NCBI GenBank assembly: GCA_000697355.1
Contig: JNEN01000798.1
Span: 1 to 64,000, forward strand
Length of the DNA stretch: 64,000 nt
DNA from: Syncephalastrum monosporum B8922
Taxonomy: Eukaryota > Mucoromycota > Mucoromycetes > Mucorales > Syncephalastraceae
Direction of reading: 5' to 3'
Within the stretch, counting starts at the first letter, position 1, and each line of letters begins with the position of its first letter. Under the pieces are notes generated by a model. That model saw only the letters and a program-made list of their open reading frames with translations. It was not told the origin of the DNA and searched no databases. Both the position numbers and the translations under genes were made by a program. Below are positions 33,306 through 44,600 of this stretch, one piece after another.

Positions 33306-33886
33306 AGACAAGACAACGAGTATGATGACTCGCGGTATGGAATCCATGCACGAGAGGAGAAACAAAATGATGATGGTGTGCGTGTGTGGGGGCCCTCCAG
33401 CCCTAAGCAAATGACGATCCTATATACACTTTACCCCAAAACGGGTTCTGCTTGCTTGCGCACACAGCTAATATAATAGCCACACTCCATGTACATACTG
33501 GTGTGCACACACATATTCGCATGCATACCCGAACGCAGGGAACGAGGCTGAGAAAGAAAGAATAAAGGGCGACGAGTCGAATCATCTGCAAAAAATCTTA
33601 TTTTACTCCAAATGGAGAAAAAACCTTGTCATCTTGAGGACATATCGCTCTCGCTCTCTCTGCGTGCGCGTGTGTGCGTGTATGCGCATTTCGTTCAGCA
33701 TAATAAAAAGGCCTCAATTCCAGCTCGATTTCTTCTTTCATCTCTTTCAACCTCTCACTTACCCTTCACATTTCCCTCCCTACTCTCCCTCTTTTTGAGT
33801 GATTTTTTTTCTCTATCTTTGCGCGTGCTTCGTGTGTGTGTATCGCCTTCTTGGTTCTCTCTTCTCGTTTCTTTTTCTCGACTCGA
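31717..33886. other. 2.2-kb intergenic region between divergent genes
   Basis: It lies between the methyltransferase gene (minus) and the DASS carrier gene (plus). It includes a 38-base G run at 33264-33301, a T-rich and CT-rich leader from about 33640 to 33880, and TG/CA-rich stretches. A pair of plus-strand frames at about 31840-32190 looks faintly coding but is not strong enough to call. Confidence 0.45.
33264..33301 (+). repeat. Poly(G) homopolymer, 38 bases
   Basis: An unbroken run of 38 G follows TGC. It could form G-quadruplex DNA, or its length may be inaccurate because sequencing and assembly of such runs is error-prone. A Gly-rich reading frame through it is an artefact. Confidence 0.9.
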
Positions 33887-36171
33887 ATGGTGCATCATTA
33901 TTCTTCTGCGGGCAGTGCTGTGCCAGCCACAACGCATGCCATGTCCGCCGCCGATGAACGGACAGCCCTTTTGAACTCACAACCCGTCAGTGTCTCGGCA
34001 AAGTCTCGCTGGACAGGTGCGTTGGAGAGAACCATGAATAAAAGGAACTCGAGCCAACAACGGGATTTACTTTAGGGCTTTGGCGGTCCGTGGAGCTACA
34101 ATCGCTGTCGAGCATTTTGAAAAGTCAACCGGTTACTCTCCTGCCTGCTGTCGTGCTTGGCGCTTCGATCTGGTTCGGGGTGACGCCCACCGAGGAGTTG
34201 ACACCTACCGCCATCCGGTTGCTGGCCGTCTTTTTGAGGTAAACCTGTTTTTTTTTTGTCCCTTTCACATAAATCACACATGCTGACATGACATGATTGC
34301 AATTGTAGCTGCATTTTCGCCCTGATTACTACCTCCGTCGATATCTCTTTGTTGGTTTTGACCGGTCTAACCCTACTGTCATTGACGCATTCCTTCCAGT
34401 GCGAGGATGCAGCCACGGGCCAGTCGACCGAGTGCCGCTTGTGCGGCGAGACGAATCCTCTGACAGGAGACGAATACGACTGCAAGGGCGCCAAGGAATC
34501 GTTTCACCACTCGCTTGAGGGCTTTTCGAGCTCGGTGGTGTGGCTCATCTTTGCTGCTTTCCACCTCGGCAAGGCGGTCGAGGTCACGCAGCTCGGGCGG
34601 CGTGTGTCGCTTCTGATGATCAGAGCCTTTGGTAAACGCATCATGGGGCTCGCATACGCGATTGTCTTCTCAGGTACGGATACCTCCCATTCATACATAC
34701 ATACATACATACAGGATGGAAGCCCTGTATACCCTTTCGAGATGAGTTATGCTCACGAGGACGGAATGCCGCATGATAGAAATTCTGCTTGCTCCCTTTG
34801 TGCCGAGCAACACTGCCCGTGGTGGTGGTATTGTTCACCCCGTGGTGCATTCCATCGCAACCACCTTGGGATCCACGCCATCCCACGATCCCCAAGTCGG
34901 TGCATTCCTTATGCTGCTCGGCAACCACGCCAACCTCCTCTCGGCATCCATGTATCTCACGGGTATGAAACGGTCTATTTATTATTCACACTGCCCTACG
35001 TACTAAATACTAAAACCCTGACCGTGATATCATCATAGGAATGGCGGCCAATCCGATCGTGCTTTCACGGGCTTCTCAAGTGTTTCCCCACGTCAATTTT
35101 GATTTCCTCACATGGTTGACGGGAAGCATCGTGCCCTGCCTCTTTTGTGCTTTGGCTCTGCCCATTCTCCTTCAGTGGCAGTGCGGTCTTCACAAGGCGA
35201 CGTCTCCCGCGGCTCCTGCTGTACACGACGAAGAGCAGCACCAGGGCGGTGGTCAGGCCTCGGCGGCTGCACTCATGTCGGGCCGTCTTCGTGAAAGCAC
35301 CAAGGCTCCGAGCGATAGCATAGTGAAGCATGCTCAGTGCGAGCTCGACCGTATGGGCAGCATGTCCGCAAAAGAATGGGTAACTTCTGACAAAACTTTA
35401 ACCCGGCGCATACTGACATTGGGCCTGTATACAAAAAGCAACTGTGCCTCGTGCTGTTTACCTGCCTCGGACTATGGGTCACCTCGGGTTACACCGGTCT
35501 CGATGCTACCCTGGTGGCCCTGATTGGGATCGTCGGCCTGTTGCAAATGGGCACCATTTCTTGGAAGGATATCTCAAAGAACACCAATGCCGTAAGCATT
35601 TTGATCTTATCTTCAAGATATCGACCTGCTGATGTTTTAATTTCTCTCTTCTCTAGTGGGACACCCTCTTTTGGCTTGGCGGTTTCGTGACCATGGCCCA
35701 CCAGCTATCGGATGCGGGCGCATCCGCCTTCCTCGGCCACAAGATCTCTGACCTGATCCAGGACCTCAACTTGCCGCCTCTGCCCTTCCTTGCCATCGCC
35801 TACTTCTTGACCACATTCATGTTCTCCTCCCTGAGTGCCCATATTGTTGCCTTTGTCGGTACCTTTTTAGATGCAGGCCGTGTCTTGGGGGCCCAGCCCA
35901 TGATCCTGACCGCTCTCTTGGCCTATTTTGGCGCCATCAGCGGATGCATGGTAAGTGGAATTCTTTGTTTACGACACATGTATTGCTCTTAATCGCTCAC
36001 TTTTTGTTCTAGACCAACTACTCGACAGGCATGGCTGCCATGTATTATGCACCCGGTTACGTCACCCGCTCGAGGTGGTTCATTGTGGGCTTCCAAATCG
36101 CCGCATTTTACCTCCTTGTATACTTCACCATTGGCATGGGCTGGTGGCGCCTCCTCGGCTGGTGGGATTGA
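33887..36171 (+). CDS. DASS/SLC13-related dicarboxylate carrier (2-oxoglutarate/malate translocator, DiT1/CitT-like)
   Basis: A polytopic carrier of about 600 residues. It matches the bacterial CitT and plant plastid DiT1 branch rather than animal SLC13: IWFGVTPTEELTPTAIRLLAVFL, VVWLIFAAFHLGKAVEVTQLGRR, LLAPFVPSNTARGGGIVHP, SASMYLTGMAANPI, NAWDTLFWLGGFVTMA and LLAYFGAISGCMTNYSTGMA. The last three contain the substrate/Na+ hairpin signatures (SNTAR in place of SVSAR; T-N-Y-S in place of T-H-Y-G). The first exon (MVHHYSSAGSAV to RWTG) carries DERTALLN, an ExxxLL acidic dileucine signal that suggests vacuolar or endosomal sorting. A ~70-residue insertion around the middle is His/Gln/Ala-rich (HDEEQHQGGGQASAAA). 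Seven or so exons join in frame; the stop TGA follows GWWD. Likely substrates are dicarboxylates such as malate or 2-oxoglutarate; this is inferred from family. Confidence 0.87.
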
Positions 36172-37735
36172 GGCCACTGCCACCGCTCTTCCTTTCTCAT
36201 CTAATTATCATTGTTAATAATTTTTGCTGTGTATACCCCCTTCACAACCTCCTCCCAAACTCCCCTTACATCCAATCTAATACAGTTTACATATCTTCTT
36301 GATCCCTTGCTACATATCCTCCTCTTCTAGCTCCTACTCCTCCTGATCTTTACCTCCTTACAACAATAAACATTGAGCATAGCCGCACGGCTACATAGCT
36401 GAGTTATTTGATCATAGACGCACAAAGAAATTCCCTGTATATTACATATTTCGGTAAAAAGCCTACTACCTGATCCATCCAACATACAGGGAGCACACAC
36501 ACCAATGTATAGAAGTTTCGATTTGCTTTATTGCATCATCACTGAGTATGCGTACCATGTATATGTATATAGCAAAATTAGACCTTGCAGACGTCCAACA
36601 GCACAGAGTCCATGTAAACATTCCATATAGTAGCACTTCTTATGTACACACAATCCTGCAAAGATGATCCGCAGAGATCACTGCAATGAGCGCGTTGTAT
36701 GCACAGTGTTAAAGTAAATAAACGTACTCTAAGCCCCGGTTGTTTTTGCTTCGTGCTTGAAATATGTACATAGGATTAAATAGGTTTAAACAAGGTATAC
36801 GGAGGGCATAATGTATCAACGGGTGGCCGGATCTGTGTAGAACAAAGTATGTGTAGTTTTATGTCAAATTAATTGGGATTTCATGAAAAGGAAGAATGCT
36901 CAGCAGCTTTCTTTGAAGAAGCCAGGACAGGCTACGGTGGAAGACGTGCTAACTTGGTGGTGCCTACCAAAAACATACTGCCGCCTAGTGAAAACAACAG
37001 AAATTTCGCCAGGTATCTCTTCAATCCACTTCTTTCTTATACATGAAGATTTTCTCGCTTGTTTTTCTCGCTGTTCCGGCTGTTCCGGGACCTTGTACGT
37101 GTCTATTCGAATGTAGTGGACAGTAATGACGGAATACATTATGGTCATCTTGGCCCAGTCCAGCATTACTAGGTTTGAGAAACAGGGGCATGCCATCAGC
37201 GGTGGCGTCTTCACCGCGACATAAAAAGGCTGAATACATACGCATACAGCCAATGGCATCATAATTGATGAACACGCCGAACAGAGACCCCCCTTTTTTC
37301 GTGAATACTGTACTAGGCCACCTGAATCTCGTCTTCCACACTGAAACATGCAGCCGCAACAGCATCCGCGTCAGCTTCTCTGGTGTTCACGCAATGCAGG
37401 TTAGCACCAGATAATCAATGACATTCGTATATCTAGCATTAGCAATGGAATATCATCGTGTATTTATATACGCAGGGTATACAGATGTTATATCCTGGCA
37501 AACTGAGCTTCATGTGTGCTGTTCTCAAACCTTGCACAGACCTACATACACATGCATATTATCTGCATGTCTCAATCTATTAATAGTATACGGAGAGTTT
37601 TCCCGGGGCTCGTCTCAACATATGTTTTTTACGAGAAGACTGAAGAGACTAAATGAGGCTCCAGATATTGTTGAGATAAACAATACGTAGTGCTACAGTC
37701 AATAGTTATATTATATATATCTATACAGTAGTAGT
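36172..37735. other. Intergenic region between convergent genes
   Basis: 1.56 kb of AT-rich sequence with several AATAAA-like signals (for example 36365-36370) after the carrier gene. No domain-bearing frame was found on either strand; a putative small secreted peptide near 37045 was rejected. Confidence 0.5.
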
Positions 37736-39072
37736 TTATTCCAATCTCGTTTGTCTAACGGTTTTCACCTCCTCAGGATGTTCTATATGGACTTTGCCCT
37801 GAATCAGTCGTAGCTCGCACGCCTTAACATCAGCAGGATTTGGTGGCCGACCGCCCTTGTATTCTGACTGCACGCGGTGTACCTGGTGCTGCCACGTGTC
37901 ATGAGTGATCGCGTTCACGGATTGCACGACGCGTACGGTAGCCTCTGCCAGGGACCGATTCGACTCACGTTGCTCCTGCCATCGTGCGACGACAAGAGCG
38001 GAGAACAGATCACCTGTCCCGGTAAAGTAGCCGTGAAAGGTTGGGAATGCAATCAGGTGTTGTTCGCCCATGTCCTCTTGACTGGTCAGACAGTACAATG
38101 GCTCAACGTCTGCCTCTTTGGGGGCAATGCGCACTTGTTCAGGTACTTTGTCCAATTTAAGAGTAGTAATAATGACATTCGATGCACCAAGTGCATGTAG
38201 CTTTCTGGCTGCAGCACGCGCAGTATCCAGCGAGTCAATGGTAGTCTCGGTCAGAAGCCTGTCAAAAGATAGGAGCACCTGGATCAGCTACCGGGAAAAC
38301 TTCTCGATATTAGCGTATAAAAATGTAGACTTACTCAGCCTCGAACTGGTTTGGCGTGATGACACTGGTCACGCGAAGCAGGTTGCGGTAAAGCGGTACG
38401 ATCTCGGGAGCAACGTAAATACGACCCCAGTCGCCCATCACAGGATCACACACTAGGAGTCCCTGTCTTTGAGCACCAGGCAGCCAGTCGCACCTAAAGC
38501 TTCATCTTACCATACACCAAATCAGGGTTCTTTGCCTTCAACTTCTTTACGATTCGCTCGATGGTCTCGAGGATAGCAATATTTCCAATATAGCCTAGAG
38601 ACGACCGCCCTCGGTCAATACTTTTACTTTTTGTCAAAAAGTGCCGTACCAGTCAGCACATGGGTATAGTCTTCGCTCAGACCATTCTTCTCCAATCCAT
38701 CAAAGAGGTCTTGCATTTCATCTGCATCGAGTCGCTTGCCTGTCCAAGACGGGTATCCTGAAAGGGTGCACACCCGGTATCAGCTGGGATAATATACCCG
38801 AAGATAAGGACAGATCGCACACCTGTATGATTCGAGAATTGGACCGTATTCAGAACATCGACGTCAAAACCCAAGAGCTGGAGTGGGAACGTAGCAGCCT
38901 TGTTGCCTGCTGAGCATGAGTTTTATGCTATCGTGTCTTGTAAGGTGAATTACCGCAGTAACCCGAGACCTGTTGAGAGATTGGCATTAGAGTGTGTGAG
39001 GTCCATGAGCGTCGTCATTGAATAATAGTCAAAAGTATATACCATGTGGGATTGGATGCTCAGGACACGCAT
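37736..39072 (-). CDS. Pyridoxal kinase (PdxK/Bud16 type)
   Basis: Phosphorylates pyridoxal, pyridoxine and pyridoxamine to supply PLP. The N-terminus [20 protein letters not shown] is split over three exons (CAC ATG|GTC, then TGC G|GC AAC) and matches the ribokinase-fold start of the family (SIQSHVVxGYVGNKAA). Further matches are [54 protein letters not shown] and, in the last exon, the catalytic [14 protein letters not shown], where the Asp is the general base. The C-terminus keeps the family pattern ELRLIQGK. About 330 residues over seven or so exons. It supplies the cofactor used by enzymes such as the dehydratase at 7249-8719; this is a metabolic, not a genomic, link. Confidence 0.9.
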
Positions 39073-39668
39073 TGTAGATAAGCAACGATGTATCTTATGG
39101 TTGGAGGAGTGACGGGAATTATGAAGGTGCGGCAAAGACCTCAAATCTGTCAACTTCGCCCAGCATCTCCAATGCGTCGTGTAACGCGAAAATTACCGTT
39201 GTTGCTGAATTTATGAAGAGCGCAGACAGCAGACAGCCGGCGGCAGATCACTGGACCTATCCTCGCAGTGGTATGCAACAAAGAGATTAACCAATTCGCA
39301 TGGTAACCAAAAGTACGGTTGATGAGTCTACATTCTCACTCTCCTTCTATAAAACTTTGTTATGTTGCGAATAGAATGATAAATCAAAGATATACAAGTG
39401 AGTTAGGAAGGACAGTTCCGTCTCTGGTTTCATTTATTCACCAGGTTGCCCAACATTTGTCATGCTACTGTAAGTTTTAACGGTGTCTTGTATTGAATCA
39501 AGACAAATGACACAAAACGTTCTGGTTGACAATATCTCGATTGACCATGGTTGTTTCTTTAGTAAAGCATTCCGACAATAGAACCTGTAAGGAAGGGATG
39601 TTTAATGTTTACGCCATGCCTCAACGTTTTTATTTAATGCGTAGCAACAAAGAATAGACACAAATTCA
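39073..39668. other. Intergenic
   Basis: Promoter of the pyridoxal kinase gene and 3' flank of the esterase gene, both on the minus strand. AT-rich; no gene seen. Confidence 0.6.
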
Positions 39669-39723
39669 TTACTCCGTAAGGGTGTTGATTGGCGTCACAG
39701 AGGTAGCTCCTTTATTGCTACCC

Positions 39724-40730
39724 TTACTCTTGCCGCCGAAGTCGTTTGCCGCCGAAGTCGTAAGCCTTGGTGAGGTAGTCGGTGGCCCACTCGCCCCATG
39801 CCTTGTGGACCTTGGCCTGAGGGTGGTAAGAGTCAAAGTAGAAGTGCTTCTCGGGATCCTTGCAAGCGTTGGTCTTGCCGATGCCGGGATCGCAAGCGCC
39901 ATTGTCCGTGCGAAGGCCTAACTTTTCTGGGTTCTCGATGGCTTTTTCAAACCAAGAGTTGATATCCATAAACTTGGCTTTGATACCCTTGATCTTCTTG
40001 ACCTCAGACTCGACGAGCGAGTTGTATTCGTTGATCAGCGTCTTGGTGCGGTCCTTGTCCTCCTCCTGGATGACAGGCCAGTGGTAGAAAGGCGCAACAT
40101 TCTGGAAGAGGAACTCCTTGCCATTGTATTTTTTCTGGATGCCCTTGACGGTATTGACGACGCCACGAGCGACATCTTCCTTAGTGTAGTTGTAATTCAC
40201 CTTGTACTATCATAATAATTGAATGTGAATATGATGTTCATACTGACCATACATTCTGTTTGCGTACCATGTCAGGGTTGATAATGCCGTTAAGGTCGTT
40301 ATAACCAATGGAGATGATGTAGAGGTCGTTCTCGGTACCGTTGTCGTCGTACTGCTCTACCTGCTGCACTGTACCAGGAACAATGTAGCCATTGAACTCA
40401 GAGTAGGCATGCTCGTTGTCCGTGGTAGCACCACCATGACCGTGGTTGATCACATCAGTGCCCTTGAGATTGTCAGCTACATACTCGAGCCAGGTAGGGC
40501 CGTCCGAGAAGCGACCCTTCCAATAGGGAGGCGAGGGAGGAAAGCCAGAGCTGGCATAGTCTTTTCAGAGAATTGTGTCATGTGAGTGCCTCGGCATACG
40601 ACCATCGCTTATTTGACTTACCGTTGCCATTGTCAGTATAGCTGTCAGCAAAGGCAATTATTCTGTCAAGAGCCTGCACTGAAGTCGCACCGGCAATCGC
40701 AAAGAGGGAAAGGAAAGCAGCAGTCTTCAT
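39724..40730 (-). CDS. Secreted GDSL/SGNH-family esterase (lipase-like), C-terminus frameshifted
   Basis: Signal peptide MKTAAFLSLFAIAGATSVQA, then block I IIAFADSYTDNGN (catalytic Ser), block II NHGHGGATTDNE, block III ISIGYNDLNG (G-x-N-D) and block V FDSYHPQAKVHKAWG (D-x-x-H, catalytic Asp and His). About 300 residues in three exons: 40622-40730 ends in phase 1 at GTAAGT; exon 2 begins DYASSGFPPSPPYW; exon 3 begins after TGATAG with YKVNYNYTKED. These are secreted or cell-wall carboxylester hydrolases of the phospholipase/thermolabile-haemolysin-like GDSL branch; the substrate is unknown. A perfect 16-bp tandem duplication (39730-39761) changes the frame at the end, so the protein finishes KRLRRQE and stops at 39724. 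With a single copy the frame would instead run on to 39669 with a GSNKGATSVTPINTLTE end. All catalytic blocks lie upstream of the shift. Confidence 0.85.
39730..39761. repeat. Perfect 16-bp tandem duplication inside the esterase gene
   Basis: The plus-strand unit TTGCCGCCGAAGTCGT occurs twice head to tail (39730-39745 and 39746-39761). Because 16 is not a multiple of three it shifts the reading frame of the last codons. Confidence 0.95.
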
Positions 40731-40821
40731 TTTGATAATGTGTTGATATGATACGCACTTTGTACATGTCAATGTGTCTTTTTATAGCTTTACTTCTGTT
40801 CCACTTGATCAGAAACAACTA

Positions 40822-40965
40822 CTTACACCGATGAATATTAGTATAAATGAGACTCGATCGTGTCAGGTGTTTTGGCCTACTTATTTGTTCCTTCTTACAC
40901 CGATGAATATTAGTATAGATGAGACTCGATCGTGTCAGATGTTTTGGCCTACTTATTTGTTTCTT
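40822..40965. repeat. 72-bp tandem duplication upstream of the esterase gene
   Basis: Two adjacent 72-bp units (40822-40893 and 40894-40965) start CTTACACCGATGAATATTAG and differ at three positions. Each unit contains the palindromic core CGATCG within GACTCGATCGTGTC. They lie about 90-235 bp upstream of the esterase ATG and so may duplicate an upstream activating region; that role is inference. Confidence 0.9.
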
Positions 40966-41670
40966 CAAACATCTTTTTTCATTCAATGGCTTTTATCATC
41001 TCACCTTGTATTGTTTGTTTGTTTAATTTCCTCAGCTATACCAGTGACTTCGTCTGGAAGCTGTCATACATACTTCTTTAATCATGGCGTAGGCTAGTTA
41101 CGCTCCTTTGATTTCAGTTATGTTGTTATTTAGTACAGAGCAGCAGTAAAAATATGTGCGCGTACATTTTTTTTGTTTGTGAAACAAGTTATGTAAAGGT
41201 CGGCCATAGATGGATAAGTAATTGGTGATTCTAGCTTTGTCCACGTAGTTACGGGATTTAATTTCGAGAGCAACCCTCATAATTGTATACGAACAGGTAG
41301 TATATCGGAAGAGCTGCAGAGCTGACGGGTAAGACTGCCCAACGACAGTCTCGTTGAAGTGAGGTAGCTCCGGTTCACCACAGTGAATGATACATCATTA
41401 CCGTGTGACGCACGTGAAGCCATCAACAAAGAAAAGAAGGATGCCGAAGTATAAGCTCATACAAGGATATGCTTATGGGCACCAGTGAAGGAAAAGAATG
41501 GAATGCATGGATTTCCATTTTAAGACAATTTGATCAACGCTGCGTGAGCGGGCATGACGGCCCGCTGGGTTGAAGAACTTTCCCACGCAGTTCTCCACAA
41601 TTTCAGGCCTCGCCTGAACCCCACCCAACACACGCACTCTTTTATCCATTTTTTTTATTCTTTTCGCGCC
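40966..41670. other. Divergent intergenic region
   Basis: Promoter side of the esterase gene (minus) and of the BCKDH E1 alpha gene (plus). CTTTTCGCGCC at 41660-41670 sits directly against the E1 alpha ATG and repeats the E2F-like core found before FANCD2. No gene seen. Confidence 0.55.
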
Positions 41671-43283
41671 ATGTATGCCAAGGCCTCCATCCCACGCTTA
41701 TCCCGCGTGATTCTAAACGCTGCCTATGTAAGTCCACGATACCACCCCGAAAAATGGGATATGCCGGCCTTATTGACAGTTTCATCCCGGCGCAGTCCAA
41801 GCCTGCATACACCGCACGATTATATACTACGGCCGCTGCAATCAGACCGCCCAAAACAGAAAAAGCAGCAGCAGCGCCAGGAACACCAGCATGGTACCAG
41901 CAGGACAGCTTCTCCTCCAGCATGGATTTTCTGCGGTCCGGTGATGCGCCCCTCAAAGCCTACCGCGTCATGGATCATACCGGACAAATCCTGGATGAGA
42001 CCCAAGACCCGCGGTTGGACAAGGACACCTTGCTTGACTGGTATCAAAAAATGATCGCGCTCCACACAATGGATGGACTCTTGTACGAAGCTCAGCGGCA
42101 GGGCCGCATCAGCTTTTACATGACCCACTACGGCGAAGAGGCCATGATGGGCAGTGCTGCAGCACTTTCGAACGATGATACCGTGTTTGGACAAGTACGT
42201 CACTCCCGCCCATTAGCGATGCATGACAGATAACTGCAGTACCTTTTTTCGTTTAAACTTTAAAGAGTGTGATATTTACTCACGCTTATATCTTTTTTTC
42301 CACAGTACCGTGAGGCGTTCATACTCTTATACCGTGGGTTCAGCATCGATGATTGCATGAACCAGTGTTTCTCCAACGAACTGGATGGCGGCAAGGGTCG
42401 GCAGATGCCGGTGCACTACGGCTCCCAGAAGCATAATTTCCAGACTATTTCATCGCCGCTCGGCACACAAATCCCGCAAGCAGCCGGTGCAGCCTATGCA
42501 CTCAAACTACGGGGTGACAAGACCTGTTCAATCTGTTTCTTTGGTGAAGGAGCAGCGTCGGAGGGCGATTTCCATGCGGGACTCAACATGGCAGCCACCC
42601 TGGGCTGCCCTGTCATCTTTTTTTGGTAAGTGCCCAACTTCCGGATTTGCATAGCTTTAATTAAGTGTTTATAATGAACTCATTTGCGATATGAAACACA
42701 ACAAAAAATGCTTTGTTTTTTTAGCCGCAACAATGGTTACGCGATCTCAACACCGTCTTCGGAGCAGTACAAGGGTGACGGCATTGCTGCTCGCGGTGTA
42801 GGTTATGGGATTGACACAATCCGTGTCGATGGTAACGATGTCCTGGCCGTTTATAATGCGACCAAGGCCGCACGCGCCATAGCGGTTGAGCAGAACCGAC
42901 CCGTCTTGATCGAGGCCATGACCTACCGTGTCGGCCATCATTCCACCTCCGACGATTCTACCAAATACCGCGACCGCAAAGAGGTCGAGGAACGTGCGCA
43001 ATTTGACAACCCTATTACGCGCCTGCGACGCCATCTGGAAAGCAAGCAATGGTGGAGCGCCGCTGAGGAAGAAGAGTTGCGCAAGCGGACACGTAGCACC
43101 ATCCTCAAGAGTTTCGGTTCAGCAGAACAAAAGAAGAAACCCAGTCTGGATGGCTTGTTTTCGGACGTGTACGACACTCTTCCACCCCATCTTACCCAAC
43201 AGCAAGAAGAGCTCCGCGTCCTCTTGCAGAAATATCCGGAATACTTGAACACAGACGAATATGCGTCTTCATTGAAAAACTAA
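41671..43283 (+). CDS. BCKDHA: Branched-chain 2-oxoacid dehydrogenase E1 subunit alpha, mitochondrial
   Basis: ThDP-dependent decarboxylase subunit for the 2-oxoacids of Val, Leu and Ile. Exon 1 encodes [19 protein letters not shown], an Arg/Ser-rich, acid-free mitochondrial presequence. The exon 2 acceptor that keeps the frame is GCGCAG before TCCAAGCC ([15 protein letters not shown]). The core has [28 protein letters not shown], the ThDP motif [17 protein letters not shown] then RNNGYAIST, and the phosphorylation loop [16 protein letters not shown], whose Ser residues are the targets of BCKDH kinase in animals. The C-terminus [19 protein letters not shown] is family-typical. Four exons, about 440 residues, normal family length. 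The kept loop Ser residues imply kinase regulation here too. Confidence 0.95.
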
Positions 43284-43448
43284 GCTATCACAACATGTTT
43301 GGCCAAGTGGATTTAAATAAATACATACACATATATATGAAAAGAGTACACATAGAAGGGCGAGTGACGGGAGTGGGGCTAGAAGACGGTCGAAGGCTTG
43401 ATAGTGGGACAATGGGGAAAAGAGTGGTATTACAATGATATATTTACA

Positions 43449-44600
43449 TTATGCCCGGGTAATACTACCGCTAGGACTACTGCTGGTGCTGTTGTTGCTA
43501 TGGTTCCTGGAACGCAGCGATTGGACGCGTAAATCGTGCTCCAGCTGGCGGATGGTCTCGTCACGGTCATCCAGTTCTTGCTCAAGTTCCGCGTTACTAT
43601 GGGCGAGCTGGTCGCATTTTTCCTGCATGGCGTCCTCCTCGAGCTGCATGGCTTCAATTTCATCCAAAAGGATGGAAAGTTTCTTTTCCACAGGGACGGC
43701 CGGACGTAGATGGCTCATGAAGGACTGGGTGTTATTCTGCTTCTGAGGAACGACAGTCAAGTCGCTCTTATTCAACATGTCAAAAATAGGGATGTGTTCG
43801 CTGCTGCCGGTCGACCGTCGGCGTTGGGAGCGCGTGGCATGGGATGCGTCCTGGCTTTCCTGGACACGTTGGATCCGTGCGAGTGTGCGCTGCAGGTATT
43901 TGGTTTCGCGGCGCGCCGAGACCAGCGCTGCCTGCTGGTTGACACGGTCTCGCCGGGCCTCTTCTCGGAGGCGACCGATTTGCTCTCGCAACCGCTCATT
44001 TTCTTCTTGTATCACGCGGTGAAGCTTAGTGTGAGGCGGGTCGCGCTTGGAGAGGGCAGGACGATGCTTGTGCGGCGGTGGAGGACTCAGTGCGGTGGCG
44101 ATTTCTTTCTTTGGCTCCACAACTGTCGGCTCTTGCGGTTCGTCCAGCTCCTCGTAGTCCGAGTCGGTGCACGAAGACGAGGACGACGTAAATGAATGGA
44201 AAGAGCGTATGGCAGGTCGCTGAGCACCTTGCTGTTTTCGTAAATGTCTTTTCGAGGTCGGCTCTACGGCAGGGACGAAACCGTTGGGCATCAAATGCTG
44301 CGGTTGTTGTTGTTGCTGCTGCTGCATATGATGGTGCAGGCTGCTGTGATGACTACTGCTACTGGTACTTCCAGCGCTGTGCTCGCGCTGCATCGGGATA
44401 CTTTCGCTGGTCTGATCAAACATTTGCATCACGCTTGGATGTTGGCGTGCCTGATTTCTGCGAGGACCGCGGCGGGGTTCTGTTACTGGGTATTGGTCGC
44501 TATTTTGCTGTTGATGCTGGAATTCAGCAACACCCGAGCCAGTCAATGTTGCTGACCGGGTGCTGGAAGACGAGGAGGTGTGGAAGAACTTGAGACGCAT
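43449..44600 (-). CDS. Coiled-coil protein of unknown function
   Basis: A single uninterrupted frame of 383 codons starting at ATG 44600 (MRLKFFHTSSSSS). The first ~200 residues are low-complexity (Ser, Gln, His runs). Two coiled-coil stretches are obvious: about residues 200-255 (VIQEENERLREQIGRLREEA ... RRETKYLQRTLARIQRVQ) and about 315-365 (LSILLDEIEAMQLEEDAMQE ... LEQELDDRDETIRQLEHDL). Between them lies a conserved-looking motif, EHIPIFDMLNKSDLTVVPQK. No enzyme domain, signal peptide or membrane segment. A scaffold, polarity or microtubule-associated role would fit the architecture but is not shown. The tail overlaps nothing; 165 bp separate it from the convergent E1 alpha gene. Confidence 0.7.
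   Translation of the reverse strand: MRLKFFHTSSSSSTRSATLTGSGVAEFQHQQQNSDQYPVTEPRRGPRRNQARQHPSVMQMFDQTSESIPMQREHSAGSTSSSSHHSSLHHHMQQQQQQQPQHLMPNGFVPAVEPTSKRHLRKQQGAQRPAIRSFHSFTSSSSSCTDSDYEELDEPQEPTVVEPKKEIATALSPPPPHKHRPALSKRDPPHTKLHRVIQEENERLREQIGRLREEARRDRVNQQAALVSARRETKYLQRTLARIQRVQESQDASHATRSQRRRSTGSSEHIPIFDMLNKSDLTVVPQKQNNTQSFMSHLRPAVPVEKKLSILLDEIEAMQLEEDAMQEKCDQLAHSNAELEQELDDRDETIRQLEHDLRVQSLRSRNHSNNSTSSSPSGSITRA

Noticed and set aside
33141..33476. Gly-rich open frame
   Set aside because: Produced by the poly(G) run.
37045..37270. Signal-peptide-like plus-strand start MKIFSLVFLAVPAVPGP with a possible intron
   Set aside because: The frame stops at once, the splice options are weak and no mature domain follows.
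40822..40965. CRISPR-like repeat
   Set aside because: Only two directly abutting 72-bp units, no spacers, eukaryotic context.
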